DNA of 64,000 nt. Origin: Betaproteobacteria bacterium. GTDB lineage: Bacteria > Pseudomonadota > Gammaproteobacteria > Burkholderiales > Rhodocyclaceae. Positions within the stretch are counted from its first letter, which is position 1. Each line of letters starts with the position of its first letter. This document shows, one piece after another, positions 1 to 8,622 of the stretch. The translations under genes were made by a program, and so were the position numbers. The DNA is taken from positions 372,001 through 436,000 of the forward strand of contig JADIYD010000006.1 of NCBI GenBank assembly GCA_016705475.1, read 5' to 3'. Below the pieces are notes generated by a model, which did no database searches, was not told the DNA's origin, and saw only the letters and a program-made list of their open reading frames with translations.

Positions 1-1
1 C

Positions 2-124
2 ATCCAGCTGGTGGCCGGCCTGGCGCTGGTTGCCGTCGCAACTGGCCTGATCATGGGCCTGGGACCGCATTTTGCAGAAAAAGTCGTGGCCGAAATGATC
101 GAGGCCGACAAAAAAACACGTTGA
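2..124 (+). CDS. C-terminal tail of a small membrane protein (partial)
   Basis: The open frame enters at the window edge and ends with TGA at 122-124, giving about 40 residues. A hydrophobic stretch rich in Ala, Val, Leu and Gly (LVAGLALVAVATGLIMGL) looks like a transmembrane helix. It is followed by a charged amphipathic tail ending in EADKKTR. The next gene starts 33 bases downstream on the same strand, so the two could be co-transcribed. The family cannot be named from this fragment. Confidence 0.55.
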   Translation: MQLVAGLALVAVATGLIMGLGPHFAEKVVAEMIEADKKTR

Positions 125-157
125 TTCATTGCTGATTTATTGCTCAGGGAGAAGAAG

Positions 158-2209
158 ATGTCCAAGTACACCACCGAGGCGCTACGTTCTGTTGCGCTGG
201 TTGGCCATGGTGCCGCCGGCAAGACCAGCCTCGCCGAGGCCTTGTTGTTCGCGACCGGCGCCATCAGCGCCAAGGGCAGCATCGAGAAAGGCAACACGGT
301 CGCCGATTTCGATGTTCAGGAGAAAGAGGCTGGTCACTCCCTGACGTCTGCCATCGTCAATTTTGGCTACGAAGACACACATGTTCACCTGATCGACACC
401 CCGGGCTACCCGGATTTTTCCGGTCAGGCGATTGCAGCGCTGGCGGGTGTCGATACAGCGCTGATTGTCGTCAATGCCCAGAGCGGCATCGAACTCATGA
501 CCGAGCGCATGATGCGTTATGCGGCCGACCGCAAGTTGTGCCGGATGATCGTCATCAACAAGATCGATGCCGAAAACCTCGATCTGCCGGGGCTCGTTGC
601 CGATATTCGCGAGCGTTTCGGCAAGCAGTGCATGCTGCTCGATCTGCCGGCCCACGGTGCGGCCGATGTCGTCGAAGTGCTCGAACACGATGCCGGCGAT
701 GCCGATTTTGAATCCGTGGCCAGCGCTCACCGGGCCCTTATCGACCAGATCGTCGAAGAGGATGAAGACCTGCTGGCACAGTATCTCGAAGATGGTGCCG
801 ACCCGACGGCCGCTGCCCTGCATGCCCCGTTCGAAAAGGCGCTGCGCGAAGGTCACCTGATTCCGATTCTGTTCACCTCAGCCAAGACGGGCGCCGGCAT
901 CAAGGAATTGCTGCACGTCCTCGCCTCGCTGGCGCCAAACCCGGCCGAAGGCAACCCGCCGCCGTTTTACAAGGGTGAGCCGGGCGACAAGACCGAACCC
1001 TTCCAGGCTGTGCCCGATGCCTCAAAGCACGTGCTGGCCCACGTTTTCAAGGTCGTGGCCGACCCCTACATGGGCAAGATTGGCGTCTTCCGCGTCCACC
1101 AGGGGACGATGAAGAAGGATATGCAGTTGTTCGTCGGCGACAGCAAGCGTCCGATCAAGGTTGGTCATCTCTTTCAGTTGCAGGGCAAGGACAGTGTCGA
1201 AGTCGACGAATTGTTCCCGGGCGACATCGGTGCCGTAGCCAAGATCGACGAGATCGATTTTGACTGCGTGCTGCATGACTCGCACGACGAAGACCATATC
1301 CATCTCGTTCCGCTCGAGTTTCCCAAACCGATGGCCGGGCTGGCCGTCGAAACCAGGAAGAAAGGTGATGAACAGCGCCTTTTCGATATCCTCGGCAAGC
1401 TGGCCATGGAAGACCCGACCTTTGTTGTCGAGCGTCACCCGACCAGCAATGAGACCGTCGTTCGCGGTCTCGGTGAAATCCACCTGAAAGCCAAGCTCGC
1501 CCGCATGGCCAGCCAGCACAAGCTCGAGGTCGATACCAAGCCACCGCGCATTCCTTATTGCGAAACCATTACCGGCTCGGCCGAGGCAATGTACCGCCAC
1601 AAGAAGCAATCAGGCGGTGCTGGCCAGTTTGGCGAAGTGCATCTGCGCATCGAACCGAAGGGGCGCGGCGAGGGCTTCGAATTCGTCGATGCCGTCAAGG
1701 GTGGCGTCATTCCCGGCGTCTTCATGGCAGCCGTGGAAAAAGGCATTCGTCAGGGTCTGGAGGGGGGTGTGGTGGCCGGTTATGCGGTCGACGACCTCAA
1801 GGTTACGGTTTTCGATGGCAAGACCCACGCCGTGGATGGCAAGGAAGTCGCATTCACGATGGCTGGCCGCAAGGCGGTTATCGAAGCCATCCGCAATGCC
1901 AAGCCCATCGTCCTTGAGCCCATCGTCAGCATCGAGATCATCGTGCCGGAAACTGCCATCGGTGACCTGACCGGCGACCTGTCAGGCCGCCGCGGCCATA
2001 TCACCGGCACTGACGGCCGTGGCCACGGCATGTCCGCGATCACCGGCGAAGTGCCGCTGGCCGAACTCAACGACTACCAGTCGCGCCTCAAGTCGCTGAC
2101 CGGCGGCCAGGGTACCTACACCATCGAGTTCGCCCGCTATGCCGCCGTGCCGCCGAATGTTCAGCAGCAACTGGCCAGCAAGTTCCAGCTGCACGACGAG
2201 GAAGAGTGA
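158..2209 (+). CDS. Elongation factor G-like GTPase (FusA paralogue)
   Basis: A 683-residue translational GTPase. The G1 loop GHGAAGKT is at about 16-23, G3 DTPG at 80-83 and G4 NKID at 134-137. EF-G domains II to V follow (the domain IV region includes GGAGQFGEVHLRIEPKGRGEGFEF). The switch I region (DFDVQEKEAGHSLTSA) differs from canonical EF-G, which puts this in the EF-G-like/FusA2 class rather than the housekeeping factor next to tufA. There is no ribosomal or str-operon neighbour. I chose ATG at 158, preceded by AGGGA about seven bases upstream. An in-frame TTG at 140 would add six residues. The protein may act in ribosome recycling or another GTP-dependent step; the exact role is inferred. 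Confidence 0.85.
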   Translation: MSKYTTEALRSVALVGHGAAGKTSLAEALLFATGAISAKGSIEKGNTVADFDVQEKEAGHSLTSAIVNFGYEDTHVHLIDTPGYPDFSGQAIAALAGVDTALIVVNAQSGIELMTERMMRYAADRKLCRMIVINKIDAENLDLPGLVADIRERFGKQCMLLDLPAHGAADVVEVLEHDAGDADFESVASAHRALIDQIVEEDEDLLAQYLEDGADPTAAALHAPFEKALREGHLIPILFTSAKTGAGIKELLHVLASLAPNPAEGNPPPFYKGEPGDKTEPFQAVPDASKHVLAHVFKVVADPYMGKIGVFRVHQGTMKKDMQLFVGDSKRPIKVGHLFQLQGKDSVEVDELFPGDIGAVAKIDEIDFDCVLHDSHDEDHIHLVPLEFPKPMAGLAVETRKKGDEQRLFDILGKLAMEDPTFVVERHPTSNETVVRGLGEIHLKAKLARMASQHKLEVDTKPPRIPYCETITGSAEAMYRHKKQSGGAGQFGEVHLRIEPKGRGEGFEFVDAVKGGVIPGVFMAAVEKGIRQGLEGGVVAGYAVDDLKVTVFDGKTHAVDGKEVAFTMAGRKAVIEAIRNAKPIVLEPIVSIEIIVPETAIGDLTGDLSGRRGHITGTDGRGHGMSAITGEVPLAELNDYQSRLKSLTGGQGTYTIEFARYAAVPPNVQQQLASKFQLHDEEE

Positions 2210-2233
2210 TCGGTTTGTTCCAGAGCAGGTCTT

Positions 2234-2267
2234 CCGCGGTCAACCGGCAAAATTGACCAAAAATGAA
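2234..2267 (-). repeat. Dispersed T-rich/palindrome element, copy 1
   Basis: Read on the minus strand it runs TTTCATTTTT, then GGTCAATTTTG, then CCGGTTGACCGCGG. This matches the other copies in the window, most closely the one at 43379. It lies between the EF-G-like gene and the convergent response regulator and overlaps the left arm of the terminator. Confidence 0.8.
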
Positions 2268-2291
2268 AAGGGGCTGAGAAGCCCCTTTTTC
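2265..2291. terminator. Intrinsic terminator between convergent genes
   Basis: AAAAGGGGCT and AAGCCCCTTTT form a hairpin with a three-base loop, followed by a T run on the plus strand. The flanking A run gives a T run on the minus strand as well, so it may serve both convergent genes. Confidence 0.8.
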
Positions 2292-2317
2292 TTTGCCGCA
2301 ATTTTGCGTGCCGGGGG

Positions 2318-3037
2318 TTAGTTAACCCCGCCGGACCAGTTAACGGTGGCGAGGAAAAGATAGCCGGCGCCATATACCGTCTTAATGAACGCCGGACTGT
2401 CGGCGTCCGGTTCCAGCTTGCGGCGCAGGCGGGAAATACGAACATCGATGGCGCGGTCGTTGGGGGCCAGGTCGCGTGTGCCCATCAGCTTTTCGCGTTG
2501 CAGGATACGGTTGGGGTTGCTGACAAAAACCTTCAGCAATTCGGTCTCCGCTGTGCTTAGGGCATGTTCGACGCCGCCGGGGCTGGTCAGCGTGTTGTTG
2601 CCGAGATTAAAGTGCCAGCCGGCGAACTCGGCGATCTGGCGAGCTGATGTCTCGTGACCCTCGCGCCGGCGCAAGATGCTGCGAACCCGGGCGACCAGTT
2701 CGCGTGGCTCGAATGGTTTCAGCACGTAGTCGTCGGCACCGAGTTCGAGGCCCATGACGCGATCGCTGACATGGGCGCGCCCGGTCAGGATCAGGATGCC
2801 GCAACCCGATTGGGCGCGGACGCGTTGCATGGCTTCGATGCCATCCATGTCGGGCAGGCCGAGGTCGATGATGCAAAGGTCAGGTGCCAGCGTGCGCAGG
2901 CGGCGCAGCAGGTCGCCGCCGCTGCGGCACCAGGCGGTGCGAAAGCCGAAATCGGCCAGTACCTGCTCGATGATCTTGGCGACATCGGGATCATCCTCGA
3001 CGATGGTGATCAGCTTGGTGGGTTCGGTGTCTCTCAT
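2318..3037 (-). CDS. OmpR/PhoB-family response regulator
   Basis: A 239-residue two-domain regulator. The receiver domain has the acidic pair VEDD at 13-16, the phosphoacceptor Asp58 (CIIDLGLPDMDG) and the conserved Lys in YVLKPFEP. A winged-helix DNA-binding domain follows (STAETELLKVF, DVRISRLRRKLE, TVYGAGYLF). Its ATG overlaps the TGA of the upstream hybrid kinase in a four-base ATGA overlap, so the two are translationally coupled and probably partners. The target genes are unknown. The nearest candidate is the divergent acyl-CoA ligase operon at 5216. Confidence 0.9.
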   Translation of the reverse strand: MRDTEPTKLITIVEDDPDVAKIIEQVLADFGFRTAWCRSGGDLLRRLRTLAPDLCIIDLGLPDMDGIEAMQRVRAQSGCGILILTGRAHVSDRVMGLELGADDYVLKPFEPRELVARVRSILRRREGHETSARQIAEFAGWHFNLGNNTLTSPGGVEHALSTAETELLKVFVSNPNRILQREKLMGTRDLAPNDRAIDVRISRLRRKLEPDADSPAFIKTVYGAGYLFLATVNWSGGVN

Positions 3038-5055
3038 GTTTTACCTTGGTGTGCTGCTTGCAGGGCGCGAGCCAGATCCTGGCGGACGAAGGGTTTGGCC
3101 AGAACCGGCAGGGCGTTGGCGTCTTCCGCTTCGGCTTCGTCGGTGTAGCCGCTCATCAGCACGAAACGCATGTTCGGGCGCTCGGCCAGCACCCGTTCGG
3201 CCAACTGCCGGCCATTGAGGCCGCCGGGCATGATGACGTCGCTGACGACGATGGCGATATCGGCGATCTGCTCGATCATGGCCAGTGCCTGATCACTGTC
3301 TTCGGCCTCGATGACCGGATAGCCGAGGTCGATCAGTTGCTGGCGGATCACCCGTCGCACGTTCGGCTCATCTTCGACCAGCAGCACCAGTTCGCCGCCG
3401 TGAGGGAAGGCGGCCTCTTCGCCCGGTAGGTCGACATCCGGCTCCGGCGCGGCCAGGGGCAGCACCATCAGGACGGTGGTTCCCTGCTCTGGCTGGCTCT
3501 GGATCGAAATGCCGCCGCCCGATTGCTTGGCGAAGCCGTAGGCCATGGCCAGACCGAGGCCGCTGCCCAGCCCCAGGCGCTTTGTGGTGAAAAACGGCTC
3601 GCAGGCGCGGGCGAGGGTGGTGGCGTCCATGCCGCTACCGTTGTCGGCGACTTCGATCAGCGCATAAAGGCCGGGTGAGACGTCGAAGGCGGTGGCATCG
3701 GCGGATAGCTCGACGGCGCGTGCCGCGATGTGCAGGCGGCCGCCTTGTGGCATGGCGTCGCGGGAATTCAGGGCAAAGTTGAGCAGGGCGCTTTCAAGCT
3801 GGCCAGGATCCACCAGCGCGTGCACCGTGGTGCCGGCCATGTCGGTCGATACGGCAATTGATTCGGGCAGCGAGCGGCGCACCAGCTTGCCCAGGTTGAC
3901 AATGAGCTGGCCGATATCGACGGTCTGCGGTTCCAGCGGCTGCTGCCGCGAAAAGGTGAGCAGCCGCTTGATCAGCTGGACGCCACGCCGAGCCGATTGC
4001 AGGGCGGGCTCGACGAATTCGTTGACCTCGGCGTCGTCCGGGCGGTGATCCTGCAAGGCGGCGAGGTTGCCGATGATGACGGTGAGCAGGTTGTTGAAGT
4101 CATGCGCCAGGCCACCGGTCAACTGCCCGATGGCCTCCATTTTTTGCGCCTGAACAAGCGCGGCCTGCATGCGTTTTTGCTCGGTGATTTCGTACGAAAA
4201 CACAAAAAATCCGAGTGTTTTCCCGTCGACCGTAACTTCCGGCACCAGCGTACTGCGGGCGAAGACGGGTTGCCCCTGACGCACCATCTGGTACTCGTAA
4301 GTGACCTGCTGGCCGGCCAGCGCTCGGCGCACCGGGTCGCGAACCTGTCCATAGACCTGGGGGCCGATGACATCGAGCACGGCGCGCCCGGTGACACCGC
4401 CTTCCGGGTGGCCGTACCAGTCCGAGTAACCCTTGTTGGCGTACTGGTAGACCTCGTTCTGATCCACGTAGCCGATCAGGATGGGAATGGTGTCATTGAT
4501 TAGGCGCAGGCGCTCTTCGCTGCGGCCCAGCGCGGCAGCAATGCGTTCGTTTTCCTCGCTGGCCCGACGCAGGTTGGCGTTGGCGTTTTCGAGCTGGGCC
4601 GTGCGCCGGCGCACCCTTTCGTCAAGCTGGATATTCTGGTGTTCGGTCAGGTGCTCTATGTAACGTTGTTCGGTGACGTCGCTATATAGCGTGACGAAGC
4701 CCTTGTGCGGCAAAGGTTCGCCGCGGAGCAGCAGGACGCGGCCGTTGGGGCGCTGGCGTTCAGTGACGTGGGGCACAAAGTTTTTCGTCGCGGCGACGCG
4801 CTCGGCGATCTGCGTCTCGATGTCGCCCGGGCCGTATTCGCCCCGCTCGGCGTTGTGGCGAATGAAGGCGGCGAAGGGCGCGCCGATGTAGGCCAGTTCG
4901 CTGGGGAATTCGAGTAGCGTCAGAAAGGTTCGGTTCCACGCCACCAATCGAAGGTCAACGTCGAACACGGTGATGCCCTGATCGAGCAAATCGAGCCCGG
5001 CCTGCAGCATTTCAGGGCGCGGCTTGGGGTCGGTCGAGGTGGCATTGATACGCAT
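3034..5055 (-). CDS. PAS-containing hybrid sensor histidine kinase
   Basis: A 673-residue protein with no clear transmembrane segment, so probably cytoplasmic. It has an N-terminal PAS-like region (about 15-130), a coiled-coil linker (about 135-180), a second PAS (about 185-292), a HisKA domain with the H-box around His318 (LAHDFNNLL), an HATPase domain (N-box NFALNSRDAMPQGG, G-boxes DNGSGMD and GSGLGLAM), and a C-terminal receiver (LVEDEP, VSDVIMPGG). The H-box with HDFNN belongs to the type found in PAS hybrid kinases. It is followed by the overlapping OmpR-type regulator. The ligand cannot be deduced. Confidence 0.9.
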   Translation of the reverse strand: MRINATSTDPKPRPEMLQAGLDLLDQGITVFDVDLRLVAWNRTFLTLLEFPSELAYIGAPFAAFIRHNAERGEYGPGDIETQIAERVAATKNFVPHVTERQRPNGRVLLLRGEPLPHKGFVTLYSDVTEQRYIEHLTEHQNIQLDERVRRRTAQLENANANLRRASEENERIAAALGRSEERLRLINDTIPILIGYVDQNEVYQYANKGYSDWYGHPEGGVTGRAVLDVIGPQVYGQVRDPVRRALAGQQVTYEYQMVRQGQPVFARSTLVPEVTVDGKTLGFFVFSYEITEQKRMQAALVQAQKMEAIGQLTGGLAHDFNNLLTVIIGNLAALQDHRPDDAEVNEFVEPALQSARRGVQLIKRLLTFSRQQPLEPQTVDIGQLIVNLGKLVRRSLPESIAVSTDMAGTTVHALVDPGQLESALLNFALNSRDAMPQGGRLHIAARAVELSADATAFDVSPGLYALIEVADNGSGMDATTLARACEPFFTTKRLGLGSGLGLAMAYGFAKQSGGGISIQSQPEQGTTVLMVLPLAAPEPDVDLPGEEAAFPHGGELVLLVEDEPNVRRVIRQQLIDLGYPVIEAEDSDQALAMIEQIADIAIVVSDVIMPGGLNGRQLAERVLAERPNMRFVLMSGYTDEAEAEDANALPVLAKPFVRQDLARALQAAHQGKT

Positions 5056-5092
5056 CGGGCGATTCTAGTTCAGGCGTCAATGGGCAATCCGC

Positions 5093-5113
5093 AATGTAAC
5101 GATTCGTTACATT
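5093..5113. promoter_or_regulatory. Perfect palindrome, likely operator
   Basis: Arms AATGTAACG and CGTTACATT are separated by ATT, giving a perfect 21-bp inverted repeat. It lies between the divergent kinase (start 5055) and acyl-CoA ligase (start 5216). Size and symmetry suit a TetR-type or similar dimeric repressor; which one binds is unknown. Confidence 0.6.
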
Positions 5114-5215
5114 CTGCCAATAGTTGCGCAAGAGTGTTTTGCCATTCTTACACCAAATAAAAAAACTTGCCCCAAAGAGAACAGCACTCGGCAAGAAATC
5201 GTGAGGAGATAAATC

Positions 5216-6853
5216 GTGGTGAACCCGTATACCGTTGGGCTGGATCAAAATCCGGCCAACTTTGTTGCACTGTCCCCGCTCAGTTTTCTCGAGCGCTCGG
5301 CCTTTGTTTATCCGAGGCGTATCTCGGTGATCCAGGGCGCCCGCCAGTACACCTGGAAGGAAAGCTACGATCGTAGCCGCCAACTGGCTTCCGCCTTGAA
5401 GAATCGCGGCATCGGCAAGGGCGATACGGTCGCCGTCATGCTGCCTAACACGGCGTCAATGTTCGAATGCCACTTCGGTGTGCCGATGACCGGCGCTGTA
5501 CTCAATACCCTGAATACTCGCCTTGATGCCGAGGCCATCGCCTTCATGCTGGCTCATGGCGAAGCCAAGGTGCTGATTACCGATCTGGAGTTTTCCAAGG
5601 TGGTCAAGGCCGCGCTGGAACTGCTCGAAGGGCCGAAACCGCTGGTCATTGACAGCCTGGATCCTGATTACACCGAAGGCGAAGCGCTGGGTGAAAAGGA
5701 CTACGAAGCTTTCCTGAACGAAGGCGAGCCGGATTTTGCCTGGAAACTGCCAGACAACGAGTGGGATGCCATTGCGCTGAATTACACCTCAGGAACCACC
5801 GGCAACCCGAAGGGTGTGGTCTACCACCATCGCGGCGCCTACCTGAATTCGGCTTCCAACATCATTTCCTGGGGCATGCCGCCGCACTCCGTGTATTTGT
5901 GGACGCTGCCGATGTTCCACTGCAACGGCTGGTGCTTCCCGTGGACGCTGGCCGCCAATACCGGCACCAGCGTTTGCCTGCGCAAGGTTGATCCGGCCCT
6001 GATTTTCGGCCTGATCAAGGAGCACAAGGTCAGCCACATGTGCGGCGCACCGATCGTGTACGGCATGATGATCAATGCCCCGGCCGCGCTCAAGGAAGGC
6101 ATCGAGCATCAGGTCAACGGCCTGATCGCCGGCGCTGCGCCCCCCGCCGCCATCATCGAGGGCTGCGAAACGATGGGCTTCAACATTACCCACGTTTATG
6201 GCCTGACCGAAACCTACGGCCCGGCCTCGGTTTGCGCCAAGCACCCGGAATGGGAAAAGTTGCCAATCGACCTGCGTGCCGCCCGTAACGGCCGTCAGGG
6301 CGTGCGCTACCACATGCAGGAAGGGATCGAAGTGCGCGATCCCGTCAGTCTTGAGCCGGTGCCGTGGGATGGTGAGACGATGGGTGAAATCATGTTCCGC
6401 GGCAATCTGGTCATGAAGGGGTATCTGAAAAACCCCAAGGCGACTGAAGAGTCCTTCGCCGGTGGCTGGTTCCATACCGGTGACCTGGCCGTCGTCCATA
6501 GCGACGGTTACGTCAAGATCAAGGATCGCTCGAAGGACGTCATCATCTCCGGGGGCGAAAACATTTCGTCGCTGGAAGTCGAGGACGTGCTCTATCGCCA
6601 CCCGGCGGTCATCGCTGCGGCGGTGGTGGCCAAGCCTGACGAGAAGTGGGGCGAGGTGCCGGCTGCCTTCATTGAGTTGAAGGTCGATGCCAAGTGCACT
6701 GAAGCCGAAATCATTGAGCACTGCCGGGCGCATCTGGCTCGCTTCAAGGTGCCGAAGACCGTGGTGTTTGGCGAACTGCCGAAGACCTCGACTGGCAAGA
6801 TCCAGAAATACGTCCTCCGCCAGCACGCAAATTCGGCGCTCGCCATTGAGTAA
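5216..6853 (+). CDS. Fatty acyl-CoA ligase (AMP-forming)
   Basis: A 545-residue member of the ANL adenylating family. It activates a carboxylic acid (probably medium- or long-chain fatty acid) to its CoA thioester using ATP. The AMP-binding P-loop YTSGTTGNPKG is at 190-200. The A5-type motif YGLTETYGP, the GWFHTGDLA motif, the hinge KDRSKDVIISGGENIS and the catalytic-lysine segment PKTSTGKIQKY are all present. The start is GTG at 5216 behind GAGGAGA with seven-base spacing. It heads a run with etfB, etfA, an acyl-CoA dehydrogenase and ETF-QO, so its product probably feeds that dehydrogenase. The closest recognised type is the AlkK/medium-chain ligase group. Confidence 0.9.
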   Translation: MVNPYTVGLDQNPANFVALSPLSFLERSAFVYPRRISVIQGARQYTWKESYDRSRQLASALKNRGIGKGDTVAVMLPNTASMFECHFGVPMTGAVLNTLNTRLDAEAIAFMLAHGEAKVLITDLEFSKVVKAALELLEGPKPLVIDSLDPDYTEGEALGEKDYEAFLNEGEPDFAWKLPDNEWDAIALNYTSGTTGNPKGVVYHHRGAYLNSASNIISWGMPPHSVYLWTLPMFHCNGWCFPWTLAANTGTSVCLRKVDPALIFGLIKEHKVSHMCGAPIVYGMMINAPAALKEGIEHQVNGLIAGAAPPAAIIEGCETMGFNITHVYGLTETYGPASVCAKHPEWEKLPIDLRAARNGRQGVRYHMQEGIEVRDPVSLEPVPWDGETMGEIMFRGNLVMKGYLKNPKATEESFAGGWFHTGDLAVVHSDGYVKIKDRSKDVIISGGENISSLEVEDVLYRHPAVIAAAVVAKPDEKWGEVPAAFIELKVDAKCTEAEIIEHCRAHLARFKVPKTVVFGELPKTSTGKIQKYVLRQHANSALAIE

Positions 6854-6919
6854 TCCGCAGGCCCCTTGTTTGCCATGCTGTGGCTGGCAGGGGGCTGCGT
6901 GTTCGAAAAGGAAAATCCC

Positions 6920-7669
6920 ATGAAGATACTTGTTCCCGTCAAACGGGTCGTTGATTACAACGTCAAAGTCCGCGTCAAAGCTGACGGTACCGGTGTCGAT
7001 CTGGCCAACGTCAAGATGAGCATGAACCCCTTCGACGAAATCGCCATCGAAGAAGCCGTCCGCCTCAAAGAAGCCGGCATCGCCACGGAAGTCATCGCCG
7101 TCTCCTGCGGCGTCGCCGCCTGCCAGGAAACCCTGCGCACCGCCATGGCCATCGGTGCCGACCGCGGCATCCTCGTCGAAACCGACGTTGACCTGCAGCC
7201 GCTGGCCGTCGCCAAGCTCTTGCAGGCCCTGTGCGCCAAAGAACAACCGCAAATCGTCATCTGCGGCAAACAAGCCATCGACGACGACGCCAACCAGACC
7301 GGCCAGATGCTCGCCGCCCTGCAAAACTGGCCGCAAGCCACCTTCGCCTCCAAAGTCGTCATCGCCAACGGCAAAGCCAGCGTTACCCGCGAAATCGACG
7401 GCGGTCTCGAAACCCTCGAAATTTCCCTGCCGGCCGTGGTCAGTACCGACCTGCGCCTGAATGAGCCGCGCTACGCCACGCTCCCCAACATCATGAAAGC
7501 CAAGAAAAAGCCGCTCGACACCGTCAAGCCGGCCGACCTTGGCGTCGACGTCACGCCGCGCCTGACCACCCTCAAAGTCGCCGAACCTGCCAAGCGCAGC
7601 GCCGGCATTCGGGTTGCCGACGTCGCCGAACTCGTCAACAAACTCAAGAACGAAGCCAAGGTGATCTAA
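6920..7669 (+). CDS. etfB: Electron transfer flavoprotein beta subunit
   Basis: A 249-residue EtfB starting MKILVPVKRVVDYNVKVRVK, the classic N-terminus. The ETF beta signature region (LRLNEPRYATLPNIMKAKKKP) is present. It pairs with EtfA to accept electrons from acyl-CoA dehydrogenases. ATG 6920 follows AAAGGAAAA. An in-frame start at 6866 is less likely because it adds a non-conserved leader. The stop codon and the etfA start are adjacent (7669/7670), as expected for a heterodimer operon. Codons here favour C-ending triplets. Confidence 0.95.
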   Translation: MKILVPVKRVVDYNVKVRVKADGTGVDLANVKMSMNPFDEIAIEEAVRLKEAGIATEVIAVSCGVAACQETLRTAMAIGADRGILVETDVDLQPLAVAKLLQALCAKEQPQIVICGKQAIDDDANQTGQMLAALQNWPQATFASKVVIANGKASVTREIDGGLETLEISLPAVVSTDLRLNEPRYATLPNIMKAKKKPLDTVKPADLGVDVTPRLTTLKVAEPAKRSAGIRVADVAELVNKLKNEAKVI

Positions 7670-8599
7670 ATGACCATTCTCGTTATTGCCGAACACGACC
7701 ACCAGCAACTCAAGGCCGCCACCCTCAACACCGTCGCCGCTGCCCAAAAGATCGGTGGCGACATCCACGTCCTCGTCGCCGGCAGCAACTGCAACGCCGC
7801 CGCCCAGGAAGCCGCCACCCTCAGTGGCGTCAGCGCCGTCAAGGTCGCCGACGCCGCCCACTACCAAAGCCAGACCGCCGAGAACCTGACCGCGCTGGTC
7901 ATCGCCCACGCCGCCGGCTACAGCCACATCCTCGCCCCGGCCACCACCTTCGGCAAGAATCTCATGCCGCGCGTCGCTGCCTTGCTTGATGTCGCCCAGA
8001 TCTCCGAAATCACCGGCGTCGAATCAGCTGACACCTTCGTTCGCCCGATCTACGCCGGCAATGCCCTGGCCACCGTGCAGAGCGTCGATGCCGTAAAAGT
8101 CATCACCGTGCGTACCACGGCGTTTGACGCGGTCAACCGGGAAAATGCGGCAAAAATCGAAAGTATCAGCCCGGCCGCCGACACCGCCCAAACCACACTC
8201 ACAAACAGAGAACTCACCAAGTCCGAGCGTCCTGAACTTGGTGCCGCCAAGATCATCGTCTCCGGTGGTCGTGGTCTGGGCAGTGGCGAGAACTACCACA
8301 AGCTGCTCGAGCCGCTCGCCGACAAGCTGGGTGCCGCCCTTGGTGCCAGCCGCGCCGCCGTCGATGCCGGCTTCGTGCCGAACGACTACCAGGTTGGCCA
8401 GACCGGCAAGATCGTTGCGCCGCAGCTCTACATCGCGGTCGGCATCTCGGGTGCCATCCAGCATCTGGCCGGCATGAAGGAGTCGAAAGTCATCGTCGCT
8501 ATCAACAAGGATCCCGATGCACCGATCTTCCAGGTGGCGGATTACGGGCTGGTGGCTGACCTGTTCGAAACCATTCCGGCCCTCGTTGCCGCCATCTAA
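7670..8599 (+). CDS. etfA: Electron transfer flavoprotein alpha subunit
   Basis: A 309-residue EtfA. The N-terminal half is an ETF fold. The C-terminal FAD-binding domain includes KIIVSGGRGLGSGENY, ASRAAVDAGFVPNDYQVGQTG and YIAVGISGAIQHLAGM. It carries electrons with EtfB to the ETF:quinone oxidoreductase encoded at 10404. Oddly, residues near 153-165 in the linker (FDAVNRENAAKIE) are encoded by a full copy of the dispersed element found in gene gaps elsewhere in the window. The total length stays normal for the family, so the linker sequence was apparently replaced without disrupting the fold. Confidence 0.95.
   Translation: MTILVIAEHDHQQLKAATLNTVAAAQKIGGDIHVLVAGSNCNAAAQEAATLSGVSAVKVADAAHYQSQTAENLTALVIAHAAGYSHILAPATTFGKNLMPRVAALLDVAQISEITGVESADTFVRPIYAGNALATVQSVDAVKVITVRTTAFDAVNRENAAKIESISPAADTAQTTLTNRELTKSERPELGAAKIIVSGGRGLGSGENYHKLLEPLADKLGAALGASRAAVDAGFVPNDYQVGQTGKIVAPQLYIAVGISGAIQHLAGMKESKVIVAINKDPDAPIFQVADYGLVADLFETIPALVAAI
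8129..8163 (-). repeat. Dispersed element copy inside etfA
   Basis: On the minus strand this reads TTTCGATTTTTG, then CCGCATTTTC, then CCGGTTGACCGCG. It aligns end to end with the intergenic copies (T-rich arm, then GC palindrome). It is read in frame by etfA. Confidence 0.65.
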
Positions 8600-8622
8600 A
8601 CAAGCATTACGGAGAGAAACCC

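Noticed and set aside
5789..7927. A 712-codon open frame on the minus strand across the ligase and etf genes
   Set aside because: It is the antisense shadow of GC-rich genes. Its Gly/Asp/Val/His-rich sequence resembles no protein family, and the plus-strand genes are unmistakable.
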